This document shows positions 5,540 to 11,812 of a stretch of DNA of 22,296 nucleotides, piece by piece. Origin of the DNA: a virus. How positions within the stretch are numbered: the stretch's first letter is position 1; each line of letters begins with the position of its first letter. The notes under the pieces were generated by a model. The model saw only the letters and a list, made by a program, of their open reading frames with translations. It ran no database searches and was not told where the DNA came from. The DNA lies in the IMG/VR virus record IMGVR_UViG_3300045538_000266, positions 1 to 22,296 of that record. The stretch is one strand, 5' to 3'. The position numbers and the translations under genes were made by a program.

Positions 5540-6007
5540 TTGAAACTAATTGTCTCAATCATATTGCCATTCATAATGGGTTCCGTTGGTTGTGCCAGTT
5601 GGAATGACGAACCAGTGCGAGAAAATACATTTAATGTAATTTCCAAATACCCATACACTATAAAGAGAATAGTTAGACAAACTTGGATTTACAATCCATC
5701 CATGCCCGTTGCTGATATTCCGGAGACGATATACATAATGGCTCTATACAAGACGGCACCAACGGGCAATTTTGTTGTTATACTGAATGGAACGGTGTTA
5801 GGTAAATTTCCGGATGAAACCAGATTACATTCCTATTATTCCAAAGGAAATAAAAACTATTACATATACCGATACCAAATTCTATCCAATGGAAAGTATG
5901 AGTTTCTGTTTAATGCAGAAACAAAAGACAAACAAGAATTATGGATTGATACCATAACGATTGAGCGGTATTTCAAAAAGTATTTTATTACACATATAAA
6001 CCGATGA
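5540..6007 (+). CDS. putative lipoprotein, TTG start
   Basis: 155 residues read from TTG at 5540, 2 nt after the previous stop. This start gives MKLIVSIILPFIMGSVGC, a signal peptide with a lipobox-like SVGC and lipidated Cys18, followed by an acidic ASWNDEP. The first in-frame ATG would destroy the signal. The body is beta-rich (TYIMALYKTAP-like strands, GNFVVILNGTVLGKF, KYEFLFNAETKDKQELWID). No family is recognised. With the gene at 4992 it forms an exported pair, and it is coupled to the next gene by ATGA. Confidence 0.7.
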   Translation: MKLIVSIILPFIMGSVGCASWNDEPVRENTFNVISKYPYTIKRIVRQTWIYNPSMPVADIPETIYIMALYKTAPTGNFVVILNGTVLGKFPDETRLHSYYSKGNKNYYIYRYQILSNGKYEFLFNAETKDKQELWIDTITIERYFKKYFITHINR

Positions 6008-6204
6008 ACATATCAATACACGACTATCTGCAATGTATATGGGAAAACTCAAACAATTTCCGTAGAACATGGAGACTGATTCACATATCAGATATGAACT
6101 ACTATTTTCGTGATACCGGTGATGGTAGAGTGACTGTCATAAACAAAGACAAAATGCATAGTCAGATTGAAACTGGCTACTATGGGGTAATCAAACCACA
6201 ATAA
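6004..6204 (+). CDS. hypothetical protein
   Basis: 66 residues, starting in an ATGA overlap with the lipoprotein gene. Aromatic-rich (DYLQCIWENSNNFRRTWRL, MNYYFRDTGDGRVTVIN), with no signal or membrane segment. No family is recognised. Last gene before the 300-nt regulatory gap. Confidence 0.65.
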   Translation: MNISIHDYLQCIWENSNNFRRTWRLIHISDMNYYFRDTGDGRVTVINKDKMHSQIETGYYGVIKPQ

Positions 6205-6209
6205 AACGA

Positions 6210-6230
6210 GGTATGACAAAATGACATACC
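6210..6230 (+). terminator. weak hairpin, possible terminator
   Basis: GGTATG (6210-6215) and CATACC (6225-6230) form a 6-bp stem with a 9-nt loop just after the last gene of the operon. No T-run follows, so termination would be weak or factor-dependent. Confidence 0.25.
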
Positions 6231-6307
6231 ACCATAACCCCTTGAAAATAAAAGACTTACACCCGGCCGTAACTCCTTACAAATCAACAACTTACATATC
6301 CCTCCTT

Positions 6308-6326
6308 ATTTAGATTCAGTCTAAAT
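6308..6326. promoter_or_regulatory. perfect 7-bp inverted repeat upstream of promoter
   Basis: ATTTAGA, TTCAG, TCTAAAT: a perfect 7-bp palindrome with a 5-nt spacer, 28 nt upstream of the -33 element of the next promoter. The form suits a dimeric DNA-binding protein, or it may be a small hairpin. The rest of 6231-6353 shows no gene. Confidence 0.35.
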
Positions 6327-6353
6327 ATGAATTTCATTCCTATAAAATAATGC

Positions 6354-6384
6354 TTTGATCTTTCATGCCAATGCCTTATATTTG
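6354..6384 (+). promoter_or_regulatory. Bacteroidota-type promoter (first of tandem pair)
   Basis: TTTG (6354-6357), 19 nt, TATATTTG (6377-6384), then GTAAGTTAAGG. The downstream stretch up to the second promoter holds an 11-codon frame (6402-6437) and a GGAATTG/CAATTCC inverted repeat (6405-6427). Confidence 0.85.
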
Positions 6385-6447
6385 TATTGTAAGTTAAGGT
6401 TATGGGAATTGATACCAAAACAATTCCAAAAAAATAAAAAATAGTGC

Positions 6448-6478
6448 TTTGATCTTACAAAAAAAGTTCGTATATTTG
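6448..6478 (+). promoter_or_regulatory. Bacteroidota-type promoter (second of tandem pair)
   Basis: TTTG (6448-6451), 19 nt, TATATTTG (6471-6478), then GAGTAAGTTAA. The preceding AAAATAAAAAATAGTGC is repeated exactly before the promoter at 6867. Confidence 0.9.
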
Positions 6479-6515
6479 TAGAGTAAGTTAATCAACAACC
6501 AACGAGGAAATGACC

Positions 6516-6833
6516 ATGACTGCCAGAGACAAAGTGAAATCGTATAGAGAAACCATTAAGGCAAACATGAATACCTTGAAAGAAAATAAAAAGGAAAGAA
6601 ACAGACTTGAAAAACTGCGTTTGGTTCTTCCAATATATCAGGTAGAAGATGTGGTCAATGCTCTTGATAGACTGAATAAGGCCGATGATAAGTTATACAG
6701 TCACAATCATAAACTGCAATGGAAGATAGAGGAACTGAATATCTTTGGCAAAGAGCTAACCAAAAAGGATCGTCTCAACTATCCTCATACAGTCCGTAAG
6801 TATCTTTGCAGTGTGAAGAAAGAGATATATTGA
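6516..6833 (+). CDS. coiled-coil hypothetical protein
   Basis: 105 residues. The ATG at 6516 is preferred over the one at 6510, because GAGG at 6504-6507 is then 8 nt away and the leader aligns with the AAGGAAACAACC leaders of neighbouring genes. The protein is helical, basic and heptad-like (TLKENKKERNRLEKLRL, DRLNKADDKLYSHNHKLQWK). No domain is recognised. It has its own tandem promoters, so it may be needed early or in quantity. Confidence 0.75.
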   Translation: MTARDKVKSYRETIKANMNTLKENKKERNRLEKLRLVLPIYQVEDVVNALDRLNKADDKLYSHNHKLQWKIEELNIFGKELTKKDRLNYPHTVRKYLCSVKKEIY

Positions 6834-6866
6834 ATATCCTTGATACCAAAAAATAAAAAATAGTGC

Positions 6867-6897
6867 TTTGATCTTACAAAAAAATGCCTTATATTTG
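6867..6897 (+). promoter_or_regulatory. Bacteroidota-type promoter
   Basis: TTTG (6867-6870), 19 nt, TATATTTG (6890-6897), followed by TAATGTAAGTTAAG. About 60 nt around it duplicates the region at 6409-6480, including GATACCAAAA and AAAATAAAAAATAGTGC. Confidence 0.9.
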
Positions 6898-6931
6898 TAA
6901 TGTAAGTTAAGAACAACCAAAGGAAACAACC

Positions 6932-7156
6932 ATGTTATTCTCAAAAACACTAACCGATAAACTGGCAGATGCTTGGTCTGACTATTCAAAGCTCATCCGT
7001 GAAAGAGAAACCCGCGTCAATCAAATGACATTGGAGGAATCAATGGACTATATGAACCGCAAGGAATCAGTCTTGTATCGTATTGCTCTCCTTTCCGATG
7101 CGTTGGACACGGTAAAAAATGGTGCAGGTATTCCATCTTCAAAAATAATGCTTTGA
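6932..7156 (+). CDS. hypothetical helical protein
   Basis: 74 residues after AAAGGAAACAACC. Helical and charged (TDKLADAWSDYSKLIRERET, LEESMDYMNRKESVLYRIALL). No family is recognised. Its stop codon (TGA at 7154-7156) lies inside the -33 element of the next promoter, so coding and promoter sequence overlap. Confidence 0.7.
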   Translation: MLFSKTLTDKLADAWSDYSKLIRERETRVNQMTLEESMDYMNRKESVLYRIALLSDALDTVKNGAGIPSSKIML

Positions 7157-7182
7157 TCTTATCTGAAAATTTCGTATATTTG
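7152..7182 (+). promoter_or_regulatory. Bacteroidota-type promoter overlapping a stop codon
   Basis: TTTG (7152-7155), 19 nt, TATATTTG (7175-7182), then TAATGTAAGTTAAGG as in the two promoters upstream. It likely serves the long run of small genes to about 10283. Confidence 0.9.
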
Positions 7183-7204
7183 TAATGTAAGTTAAGGACA
7201 CAAA

Positions 7205-7321
7205 ATGAAACGGCTGAAACACATTCTCAAAGAGACGGCAATCATTATAGGAATTATTCTGTTTGTCATCATTGGATCTGCTATTGACAGTATCGTTGAT
7301 TTAATTCTGAAACAATTTTAA
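7205..7321 (+). CDS. 38-residue single-helix membrane peptide
   Basis: MKRLKHILKE followed by a hydrophobic helix (about residues 11-34, TAIIIGIILFVIIGSAID) and a short tail. The ATG comes after GTTAAGGACACAAA, close to the predicted transcript start. The positive-inside rule places the N-terminus in the cytoplasm. Function is unknown. Confidence 0.6.
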   Translation: MKRLKHILKETAIIIGIILFVIIGSAIDSIVDLILKQF

Positions 7322-7343
7322 GAACAACCACAAGGAAACAACC

Positions 7344-7550
7344 ATGGAAACCACAAAACACATTCGCGAATATGTAGTCACCGTTTCAGGTGTTTACAAC
7401 AACAAAGTAGTTTCAATTCCAGAACGCAAGATTCATGCCTATGATTGGCAAGAAGCCAGTGACATTGCAAACGCTTCGTTCCAACAAATCTTCGGTGTAG
7501 AAAATTCGATCACATCTAGTATCTATATCAATTCATACAACAACCAATAA
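7344..7550 (+). CDS. hypothetical protein
   Basis: 68 residues after AAGGAAACAACC. Pattern: strand EYVVTVSGVYN, strand VVSIPERKIHAYDW, helix QEASDIANASFQQIFG, strand SSIYINSY. This small alpha/beta layout (signal-to-helix AxDWQEAxxIA) is frequent in phage hypotheticals that I cannot name. No catalytic motif is seen. Confidence 0.7.
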   Translation: METTKHIREYVVTVSGVYNNKVVSIPERKIHAYDWQEASDIANASFQQIFGVENSITSSIYINSYNNQ

Positions 7551-7562
7551 GGAACAACAACC

Positions 7563-7733
7563 ATGAGCACTTTTGATGCAATTATGAATATAGAATGCAA
7601 TGTAGAATGTAGTGAAGAACTTTATATCCAATCATTCCAGACACTAATTGATAGTGGTGATGTTTGGGGATTGCAAGGCTGGTATGGCAGAACAGCTGTG
7701 ACATTGATTGAAGCTGGTCTTTGCACACGATAA
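7563..7733 (+). CDS. conserved small phage protein (QSLIDSG/LQGWYGRTA type)
   Basis: 56 residues after AAGGAACAACAACC. SFQTLIDSGDVWGLQGWYG followed by RTAVTLIEAGLC is a signature I recall in small proteins from many large phages (Q-x-L-x-D-S-G, W-x-L-Q-G, G-R-T-A, L-I-E-x-G). Function is unknown. Its match to that signature supports both the reading frame and the phage origin. Confidence 0.7.
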   Translation: MSTFDAIMNIECNVECSEELYIQSFQTLIDSGDVWGLQGWYGRTAVTLIEAGLCTR

Positions 7734-7759
7734 ACAATAAACTATAAGGAACAACAACC

Positions 7760-8002
7760 ATGATAATGACATATAAAATGAGAGCCGAAGGCGTCAATGA
7801 TGTATTTGAATTTGTGAGAGCGATGGGTAGGAATATCAAAGAATACCGCATCATTGGTAATACTATCATTCCAGATGTTGAATTTGAATTTGAAACCAAA
7901 AAAAGTTTACATATTGTCTTGAACACTTTGCGTAAAATTCCAGACAGCCATGTAATGATCGAAACAGTCAAACCAATTTCAGAATATACAGGAGTTAGAT
8001 GA
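7760..8002 (+). CDS. conserved small phage protein with IPDSHVM and EYTGVR motifs
   Basis: 80 residues. The N-terminal half is weakly conserved. The C-terminal half has EFEFETKKSLHIVLNTLRKI, PDSHVMIETVKPI and SEYTGVR. The IPDxHVMxxT ... EYTGxR order is, from memory, typical of a short phage family of unknown function. Start at 7760 after AAGGAACAACAACC, with an alternative ATG two codons later. Overlaps the next gene by ATGA. Confidence 0.7.
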   Translation: MIMTYKMRAEGVNDVFEFVRAMGRNIKEYRIIGNTIIPDVEFEFETKKSLHIVLNTLRKIPDSHVMIETVKPISEYTGVR

Positions 8003-8226
8003 TGGGAATGGATAGACATATCTGGAACGGATGGACCGTAAGAGCATACATAGAGGATCTTGAACCAATCTTCAATATGATTATGATGGGTCGCTCTTGG
8101 CAAAGACCGTTTCAAACCAAAGAAGAACTTGCACAATGGTGCAAGGACAATCAACCTGGATATAAGAAACATATTCCAGAAGTAGTGACATATTTTTGGC
8201 AACAAATTAAATCAAGGAAATACTAA
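7999..8226 (+). CDS. conserved small phage protein (HIWNGWTV type)
   Basis: 75 residues. HIWNGWTVRAYIEDLEPIF, MMGRSWQRPFQTKEELAQWC and DNQPGYKKHIPEVVTYF resemble a short family I recall from large marine and enteric phages. Function is unknown. It begins in an ATGATG overlap with the preceding stop, and its own stop overlaps the next ATG by one base, so three genes are translationally coupled. Confidence 0.75.
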   Translation: MMGMDRHIWNGWTVRAYIEDLEPIFNMIMMGRSWQRPFQTKEELAQWCKDNQPGYKKHIPEVVTYFWQQIKSRKY

Positions 8227-8516
8227 TGAAAACGCTTCAACAAATCAAGACCGCAATGGCAAAATGTTCAACAGAAGAACTTTTTGAATTGAATGAGTTT
8301 ATCAAATATCAAGTGTCTCTCAACGGTAGAGAGACACGAAGTAAACTTAAAACCGGAACAATCTGTAAATGTTCAAAGAGACCTGGAAGGTATTTCATGG
8401 TCACTAAGATCAATCCAAAGTATGTTGTATGTGAAGAAGTGGATGCAAAAGGCAACCCAAAGGGTTTTGTCAAATATAACATTATGCCGTCTATTTTAGA
8501 ACCAATCAAGAAATAA
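8226..8516 (+). CDS. hypothetical protein with SH3-like segment
   Basis: 96 residues. Helical N-terminus (TLQQIKTAMAKCSTEELFEL), then a beta-rich part LKTGTICKCSKRPGRYFMV and KINPKYVVCEEVDAKGN that looks like a small SH3/Tudor-like barrel, as in short RNA-binding phage proteins. The gene at 8880 contains a comparable segment (VKRGTKFQWYCPSRGKWIDC). Function is unknown. Confidence 0.7.
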   Translation: MKTLQQIKTAMAKCSTEELFELNEFIKYQVSLNGRETRSKLKTGTICKCSKRPGRYFMVTKINPKYVVCEEVDAKGNPKGFVKYNIMPSILEPIKK

Positions 8517-8526
8517 GGAAACCAAT

Positions 8527-8886
8527 ATGGAAACAACAACACAAACACCTAGTCTGGTATCTGCTATTGGGTTTTTAGTAAACCACAAACTACCAGAACT
8601 TGATACGAACAAAACATGGCTGTATTCAGTCCAATACGGAAACAAGTATGCTAAGATTATTTCAGAAACAAACCGTGGTCCTGCCGGCGGCCAAAAGTCT
8701 GTTTGGGGTTTTGTTGCCCTACAAGACATGAATGTAGCTGGCATACAATACAAACGAGGAGACTTGCTCAAAGCCGCCTCATACAAGGCACCTGCAAAAC
8801 ACGCTCGTGGTAATCTGTTAGAAGGAACAGCCGAATACGATCTATACGGACCCGCTTACCTAAACAACCCGAGGTCATCGTGGTAA
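8527..8886 (+). CDS. conserved phage hypothetical (WGFV/ARGN type)
   Basis: 119 residues. GNKYAKIISETNRGPAGGQK and SVWGFVALQDM, then YKRGDLLKAASYKAPAKHAR, GNLLEGTAEYDLYGPAYL. I recall this order (KYAKI ... SVWGFV ... GDxLKAASxKxPAK ... ARGN ... GPxYL) as a recurrent phage family with no assigned function. Length looks complete. The end overlaps the next gene by 7 nt. Confidence 0.75.
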   Translation: METTTQTPSLVSAIGFLVNHKLPELDTNKTWLYSVQYGNKYAKIISETNRGPAGGQKSVWGFVALQDMNVAGIQYKRGDLLKAASYKAPAKHARGNLLEGTAEYDLYGPAYLNNPRSSW

Positions 8887-9116
8887 GGAAACCGCATATC
8901 CGAGACAGGCGTTCTCACCATGTAAAGCGTGGCACCAAATTCCAATGGTATTGCCCAAGTAGGGGCAAGTGGATTGACTGCACCGTGACTGGCACAAATC
9001 GTTCATGGGTGCGGTATATTGAGAACCACCGAACCGGTGAAGCGTTCAATGGTGAATTTAATTTTACCCGCAGAGACTTTAATGAATTTACAAACATAAA
9101 AATTATCCAATGGTGA
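8880..9116 (+). CDS. basic hypothetical protein, GTG start
   Basis: 78 residues from GTG at 8880, with GAGG at 8871-8874 five nt upstream. No suitable ATG exists. Strongly basic N-terminus (RKPHIRDRRSHHVKRG), followed by a beta-rich segment (KFQWYCPSRGKWIDCTVTG, WVRYIENHRTGEAF). It could be a nucleic-acid-binding SH3-like domain related to the one in the gene at 8226. Start choice is moderately sure. Confidence 0.65.
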   Translation: MVRKPHIRDRRSHHVKRGTKFQWYCPSRGKWIDCTVTGTNRSWVRYIENHRTGEAFNGEFNFTRRDFNEFTNIKIIQW

Positions 9117-9119
9117 ACT

Positions 9120-9365
9120 ATGCTTTTGAGCGATGAACACGCGTGCGAACTTGCAACAGACTTGTTGATAAAGTTTCACATTGCTACGGAAAACTACGAG
9201 GCGATAAAGGATATTCTGAAACACGAAGAACCAGATACGGAAAGGTATGAACTTATCCGTAGGGAATATATCAAAGCCGTTGAACAAAGAGGAATAAGAC
9301 ACGCACACGCAATCATTGTTGCAAGTGACATTTCTCAATCTTTACAAAACTTTCGTTGGAATTAA
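9120..9365 (+). CDS. hypothetical helical protein
   Basis: 81 residues, starting 3 nt after the previous stop. All-helical in appearance (DEHACELATDLLIKFHIA, NYEAIKDILKHEEPDTERYE, HAHAIIVASDISQSL). There is no convincing ribosome binding site beyond GGTGAAC, so translation may depend on coupling. No family is recognised. Confidence 0.65.
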   Translation: MLLSDEHACELATDLLIKFHIATENYEAIKDILKHEEPDTERYELIRREYIKAVEQRGIRHAHAIIVASDISQSLQNFRWN

Positions 9366-9390
9366 ACATTAACAATTAAGGAATAACACA

Positions 9391-9612
9391 ATGAGAATCG
9401 AAACAAGAGAAGTTAAAATTGTAAGCAGACAAGAAGCAATCGATTTGGTAATTGACTTTTGCACCGAATATCTCGGTGAAATGGAACACGTTTGGATTGA
9501 TTGGCAACTCAACGGAACCAGCCATAAAGGTTTGGTAAACATGAACGATGAAGAATTGTTGGCAGAAGTTTACAGACACTATGGCACAAGTGAAACATAT
9601 ATTATAGAATAA
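9391..9612 (+). CDS. hypothetical protein, shares a domain with the gene at 9634
   Basis: 73 residues after AAGGAATAACACA. VSRQEAIDLVIDFCTEYL and MNDEELLAEVYRHYG align with IDREKAIELLWEWTEEGF and WTSEELAEELNRM of the next gene: a first helix with R-x-x-A-I-x-L, an insert, then E-E-L-x-x-E. This suggests a duplicated helical domain. Function is unknown. Confidence 0.7.
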   Translation: MRIETREVKIVSRQEAIDLVIDFCTEYLGEMEHVWIDWQLNGTSHKGLVNMNDEELLAEVYRHYGTSETYIIE

Positions 9613-9633
9613 ACATTATCAAGGAATAAAACT

Positions 9634-10059
9634 ATGTCTATGCCGCATCCGTCACAAATTGATTGGCAAGGAATTGAGAAGAAAATGAATGAATCAAAGA
9701 CAACGCCTGCTCACAGTAATGGTGAGGAATGGCGAGAAGGTTATACGAAGATTGAACACCCCGAATGGGGAACTGCATTTGTCCGTAGGATTGATAGAGA
9801 GAAGGCCATTGAACTATTATGGGAATGGACAGAAGAAGGTTTTGATCCATACGACTTGGATCCATACGATATAATGGAGAATTATATCAGTCTCCTGCAA
9901 CATGGTATCAAAGGTTGGAAAGATTGGACAAGTGAAGAACTTGCTGAGGAACTGAATAGAATGAACACAGATACAGATTGGCACTATGAAAATGAAGAAG
10001 ATGAAAATGGTGAAGAATGTCCAGTCATTTATGAAGTTATTGATGGAGTGAAAGGATGA
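9634..10059 (+). CDS. hypothetical acidic protein, larger paralogue of 9391
   Basis: 141 residues after AAGGAATAAAACT. Residues 1-45 are an added N-terminal part (SQIDWQGIEKKMNE, HPEWGTAFVR). The middle carries the helix pair shared with the preceding gene (REKAIELLWEW ... WTSEELAEELNRM). The C-terminus is acidic (YENEEDENGEE). It is coupled to the next gene by ATGA. No known family. Confidence 0.7.
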   Translation: MSMPHPSQIDWQGIEKKMNESKTTPAHSNGEEWREGYTKIEHPEWGTAFVRRIDREKAIELLWEWTEEGFDPYDLDPYDIMENYISLLQHGIKGWKDWTSEELAEELNRMNTDTDWHYENEEDENGEECPVIYEVIDGVKG

Positions 10060-10283
10060 CGAATACCTATCAAGAATGGATGGTCATACTTGAAGATGAC
10101 CACCAGGAACTGTTTACCTATTCAACTTGGGCGTCTTGTGAGAAGGATGCCGAAGAGGATGCCATGTTCAATACGAACTTACAGGATGTCCGTAATGTGA
10201 CTGCAATCCCAATGGACACATACAGACTTGCTATAAGAACGCCAACTAACAAAGTAAAAAATCCTTTGGCAGACTCAAACTAA
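10056..10283 (+). CDS. hypothetical protein
   Basis: 75 residues, ATGA-coupled. EWMVILEDDHQELFTYSTWAS and EKDAEEDAMFNTNLQDVRNV suggest strand-helix-strand. Not recognised. Its last codons overlap the -33 element of the following promoter (TTTG at 10265-10268), as at 7152. Confidence 0.65.
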   Translation: MTNTYQEWMVILEDDHQELFTYSTWASCEKDAEEDAMFNTNLQDVRNVTAIPMDTYRLAIRTPTNKVKNPLADSN

Positions 10284-10296
10284 TTCCGTATATTTG
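10265..10296 (+). promoter_or_regulatory. Bacteroidota-type promoter
   Basis: TTTG (10265-10268), 20 nt, TATATTTG (10289-10296). The -33 element lies inside the end of the preceding coding sequence. It drives the 473-residue gene at 10331, which starts about 35 nt downstream of the -7 element after TTAAGGAAACTATAAA. Confidence 0.8.
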
Positions 10297-10330
10297 TATA
10301 TTGATTATTAAACATTAAGGAAACTATAAA

Positions 10331-11752
10331 ATGCCAAAAGTTGTGGTAAAAAGAAAAGGTGCGTCTGTTATCATTGACCGTGATGAAGTTATGAAAAACT
10401 TTTCAAACGAACAGAAAAATCGAACAGACAAAGGAAAACGATTTGAAAATAAAATTGATGATATGCTAGTCAAGCATCAGTTAGTATGTGAAAAACACAA
10501 AGCAACCGTGAGCGTAATAGAAGATGGTGTGCTTAGAAAGATTGTTCCTGACCATTTTTACGAAGGTGCTTTTGGGAAATTCTGGATAGAAGATACGATA
10601 ATTCTGGATGAAACCCATGCAGATAGACTGAATCAAAAAAAGAAAAGAGTAGAACAAAGTGGCAAGAAAGGAAAGATGAACTATGTGATATTCTTTGACA
10701 AGAACACGGATCAAAAGTCCAGAAAAAATGTTGATAGATATATCACAATACTCAAAGGCAAAGGATGGATAGTTTGTGATGGAATGCAAGAGATAAAAGA
10801 ATACATTGAAACTCTTTCAATGATTGAAGGAAAACACAAAAATGGAAAAATACAAACCGCAAAATCGGTTTTGATTCCGGTAGACAAAATTAAATTCCAC
10901 GAATCCAATAGAAATCTTGACCATGAAAGATGTAGAGATCTTGCTAAGAAGATAATCAAAAACGGATTCACTTCGCAAATCAATGTTGTTCCGGAATACA
11001 AAAACGGTAAACCTACTGGATACTTTATTGCTTACGATGGGAACCATAGATTGTATGCTGTTCAAGAGTTTGTAATAAAATTATACGGACAAATAATCGA
11101 TCAACTACCGTGCATTCTCGTTGATTGGATCAATTCAGAAATGCCAATAGAACTACACAATTTGCTAATCGAACACAACACCAACAGTAAGAAGTGGGGT
11201 ATGCCAGATTATGTTGATTCTCACTTGAAAGAATCAAAAAAACATAGACAAAGAAGTAAGGCATATTCTTTCTCAAAACTCAAATGGTTGTATGATGTGA
11301 CAGCTGAAAATCATCCTGACAATGTAACCGGAATCAAATACAACAAGACAAAGTTTTACTACCATTGTGGGCCTGTAAACTTTGATAGTGACAAAGTAGG
11401 TAAAACTAATGATCAAAATGTGGTGAAGGAAGGAACATATAGATTGTCTCAAAAAGAATTTGATACTATGATGAAACCGTTTGTCCAAGAAGTTGCAATG
11501 CCATTTGTTGCTTGGTGGGATGAAAACCGATCAAAATATACAAGTGGAATCTGTAATGTGTTCTTGAAATACCTTTACAATTACATGAAGGCTGATCCAA
11601 AAAAATATAGTCTCAAACGTGTGAAAGGTATTGCAGAGGAATTTAAGAAACTCGGAACAGACAAGATGCCAACAAAAGTTGATGATAAACAATGGAGAGC
11701 TCTTTGGAAAAACTTTGGTATCACCATTGGCAAGAATTTTCAACCAGTATAA
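10331..11752 (+). CDS. PD-(D/E)XK-like plus ParB-like domain protein
   Basis: 473 residues. Residues 30-150 look like a restriction-endonuclease-type fold: GKRFENKIDDML (35-46, with E39), VPDHF (72-76), FWIEDTIIL (84-92, E87/D88), then QKKKRVEQ (102-109) and the strand MNYVIFFD. The lysine of a strict ExK motif is not in place, so activity is uncertain. Residues 179-250 match a ParB/sulfiredoxin-like N-terminal domain: VLIPVDKIKFHESNRNLD, DLAKKIIKNGF, YFIAYDGNHRLYAVQEF, with DGNHR (236-240) at the usual nucleotide-binding loop. The C-terminal 220 residues are unassigned. In phages such proteins can be nucleases or methylation/partition relatives. It stands as a monocistronic unit between two promoters. 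Confidence 0.75.
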   Translation: MPKVVVKRKGASVIIDRDEVMKNFSNEQKNRTDKGKRFENKIDDMLVKHQLVCEKHKATVSVIEDGVLRKIVPDHFYEGAFGKFWIEDTIILDETHADRLNQKKKRVEQSGKKGKMNYVIFFDKNTDQKSRKNVDRYITILKGKGWIVCDGMQEIKEYIETLSMIEGKHKNGKIQTAKSVLIPVDKIKFHESNRNLDHERCRDLAKKIIKNGFTSQINVVPEYKNGKPTGYFIAYDGNHRLYAVQEFVIKLYGQIIDQLPCILVDWINSEMPIELHNLLIEHNTNSKKWGMPDYVDSHLKESKKHRQRSKAYSFSKLKWLYDVTAENHPDNVTGIKYNKTKFYYHCGPVNFDSDKVGKTNDQNVVKEGTYRLSQKEFDTMMKPFVQEVAMPFVAWWDENRSKYTSGICNVFLKYLYNYMKADPKKYSLKRVKGIAEEFKKLGTDKMPTKVDDKQWRALWKNFGITIGKNFQPV

Positions 11753-11759
11753 ATTATGC

Positions 11760-11790
11760 TTTGATTTCAACATAAGATTCACTATATTTG
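11760..11790 (+). promoter_or_regulatory. Bacteroidota-type promoter
   Basis: TTTG (11760-11763), 19 nt, TATATTTG (11783-11790). It lies between the ParB-like gene and the zinc-ribbon gene at 11813. Confidence 0.85.
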
Positions 11791-11812
11791 TATAACAATA
11801 AAGGATAACTCA

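Noticed and set aside
6402-6437. 11-codon frame behind AAGG between tandem promoters, as a gene
   Set aside because: Possible leader peptide, but the length and the overlap with an inverted repeat make a regulatory reading equally good; reported as a finding only.
7582-8205. 207-codon open frame on the minus strand
   Set aside because: It lies opposite four well-supported, leader-preceded plus-strand genes (7563, 7760, 7999, 8226) with recognisable phage patterns and has no promoter or ribosome binding site of its own.
10331-11752. ParB of a partition (parABS) system
   Set aside because: No ParA ATPase neighbour is visible, and the ParB-like domain is central in a larger protein rather than followed by a canonical HTH. 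An undetected parS cannot be excluded by eye.
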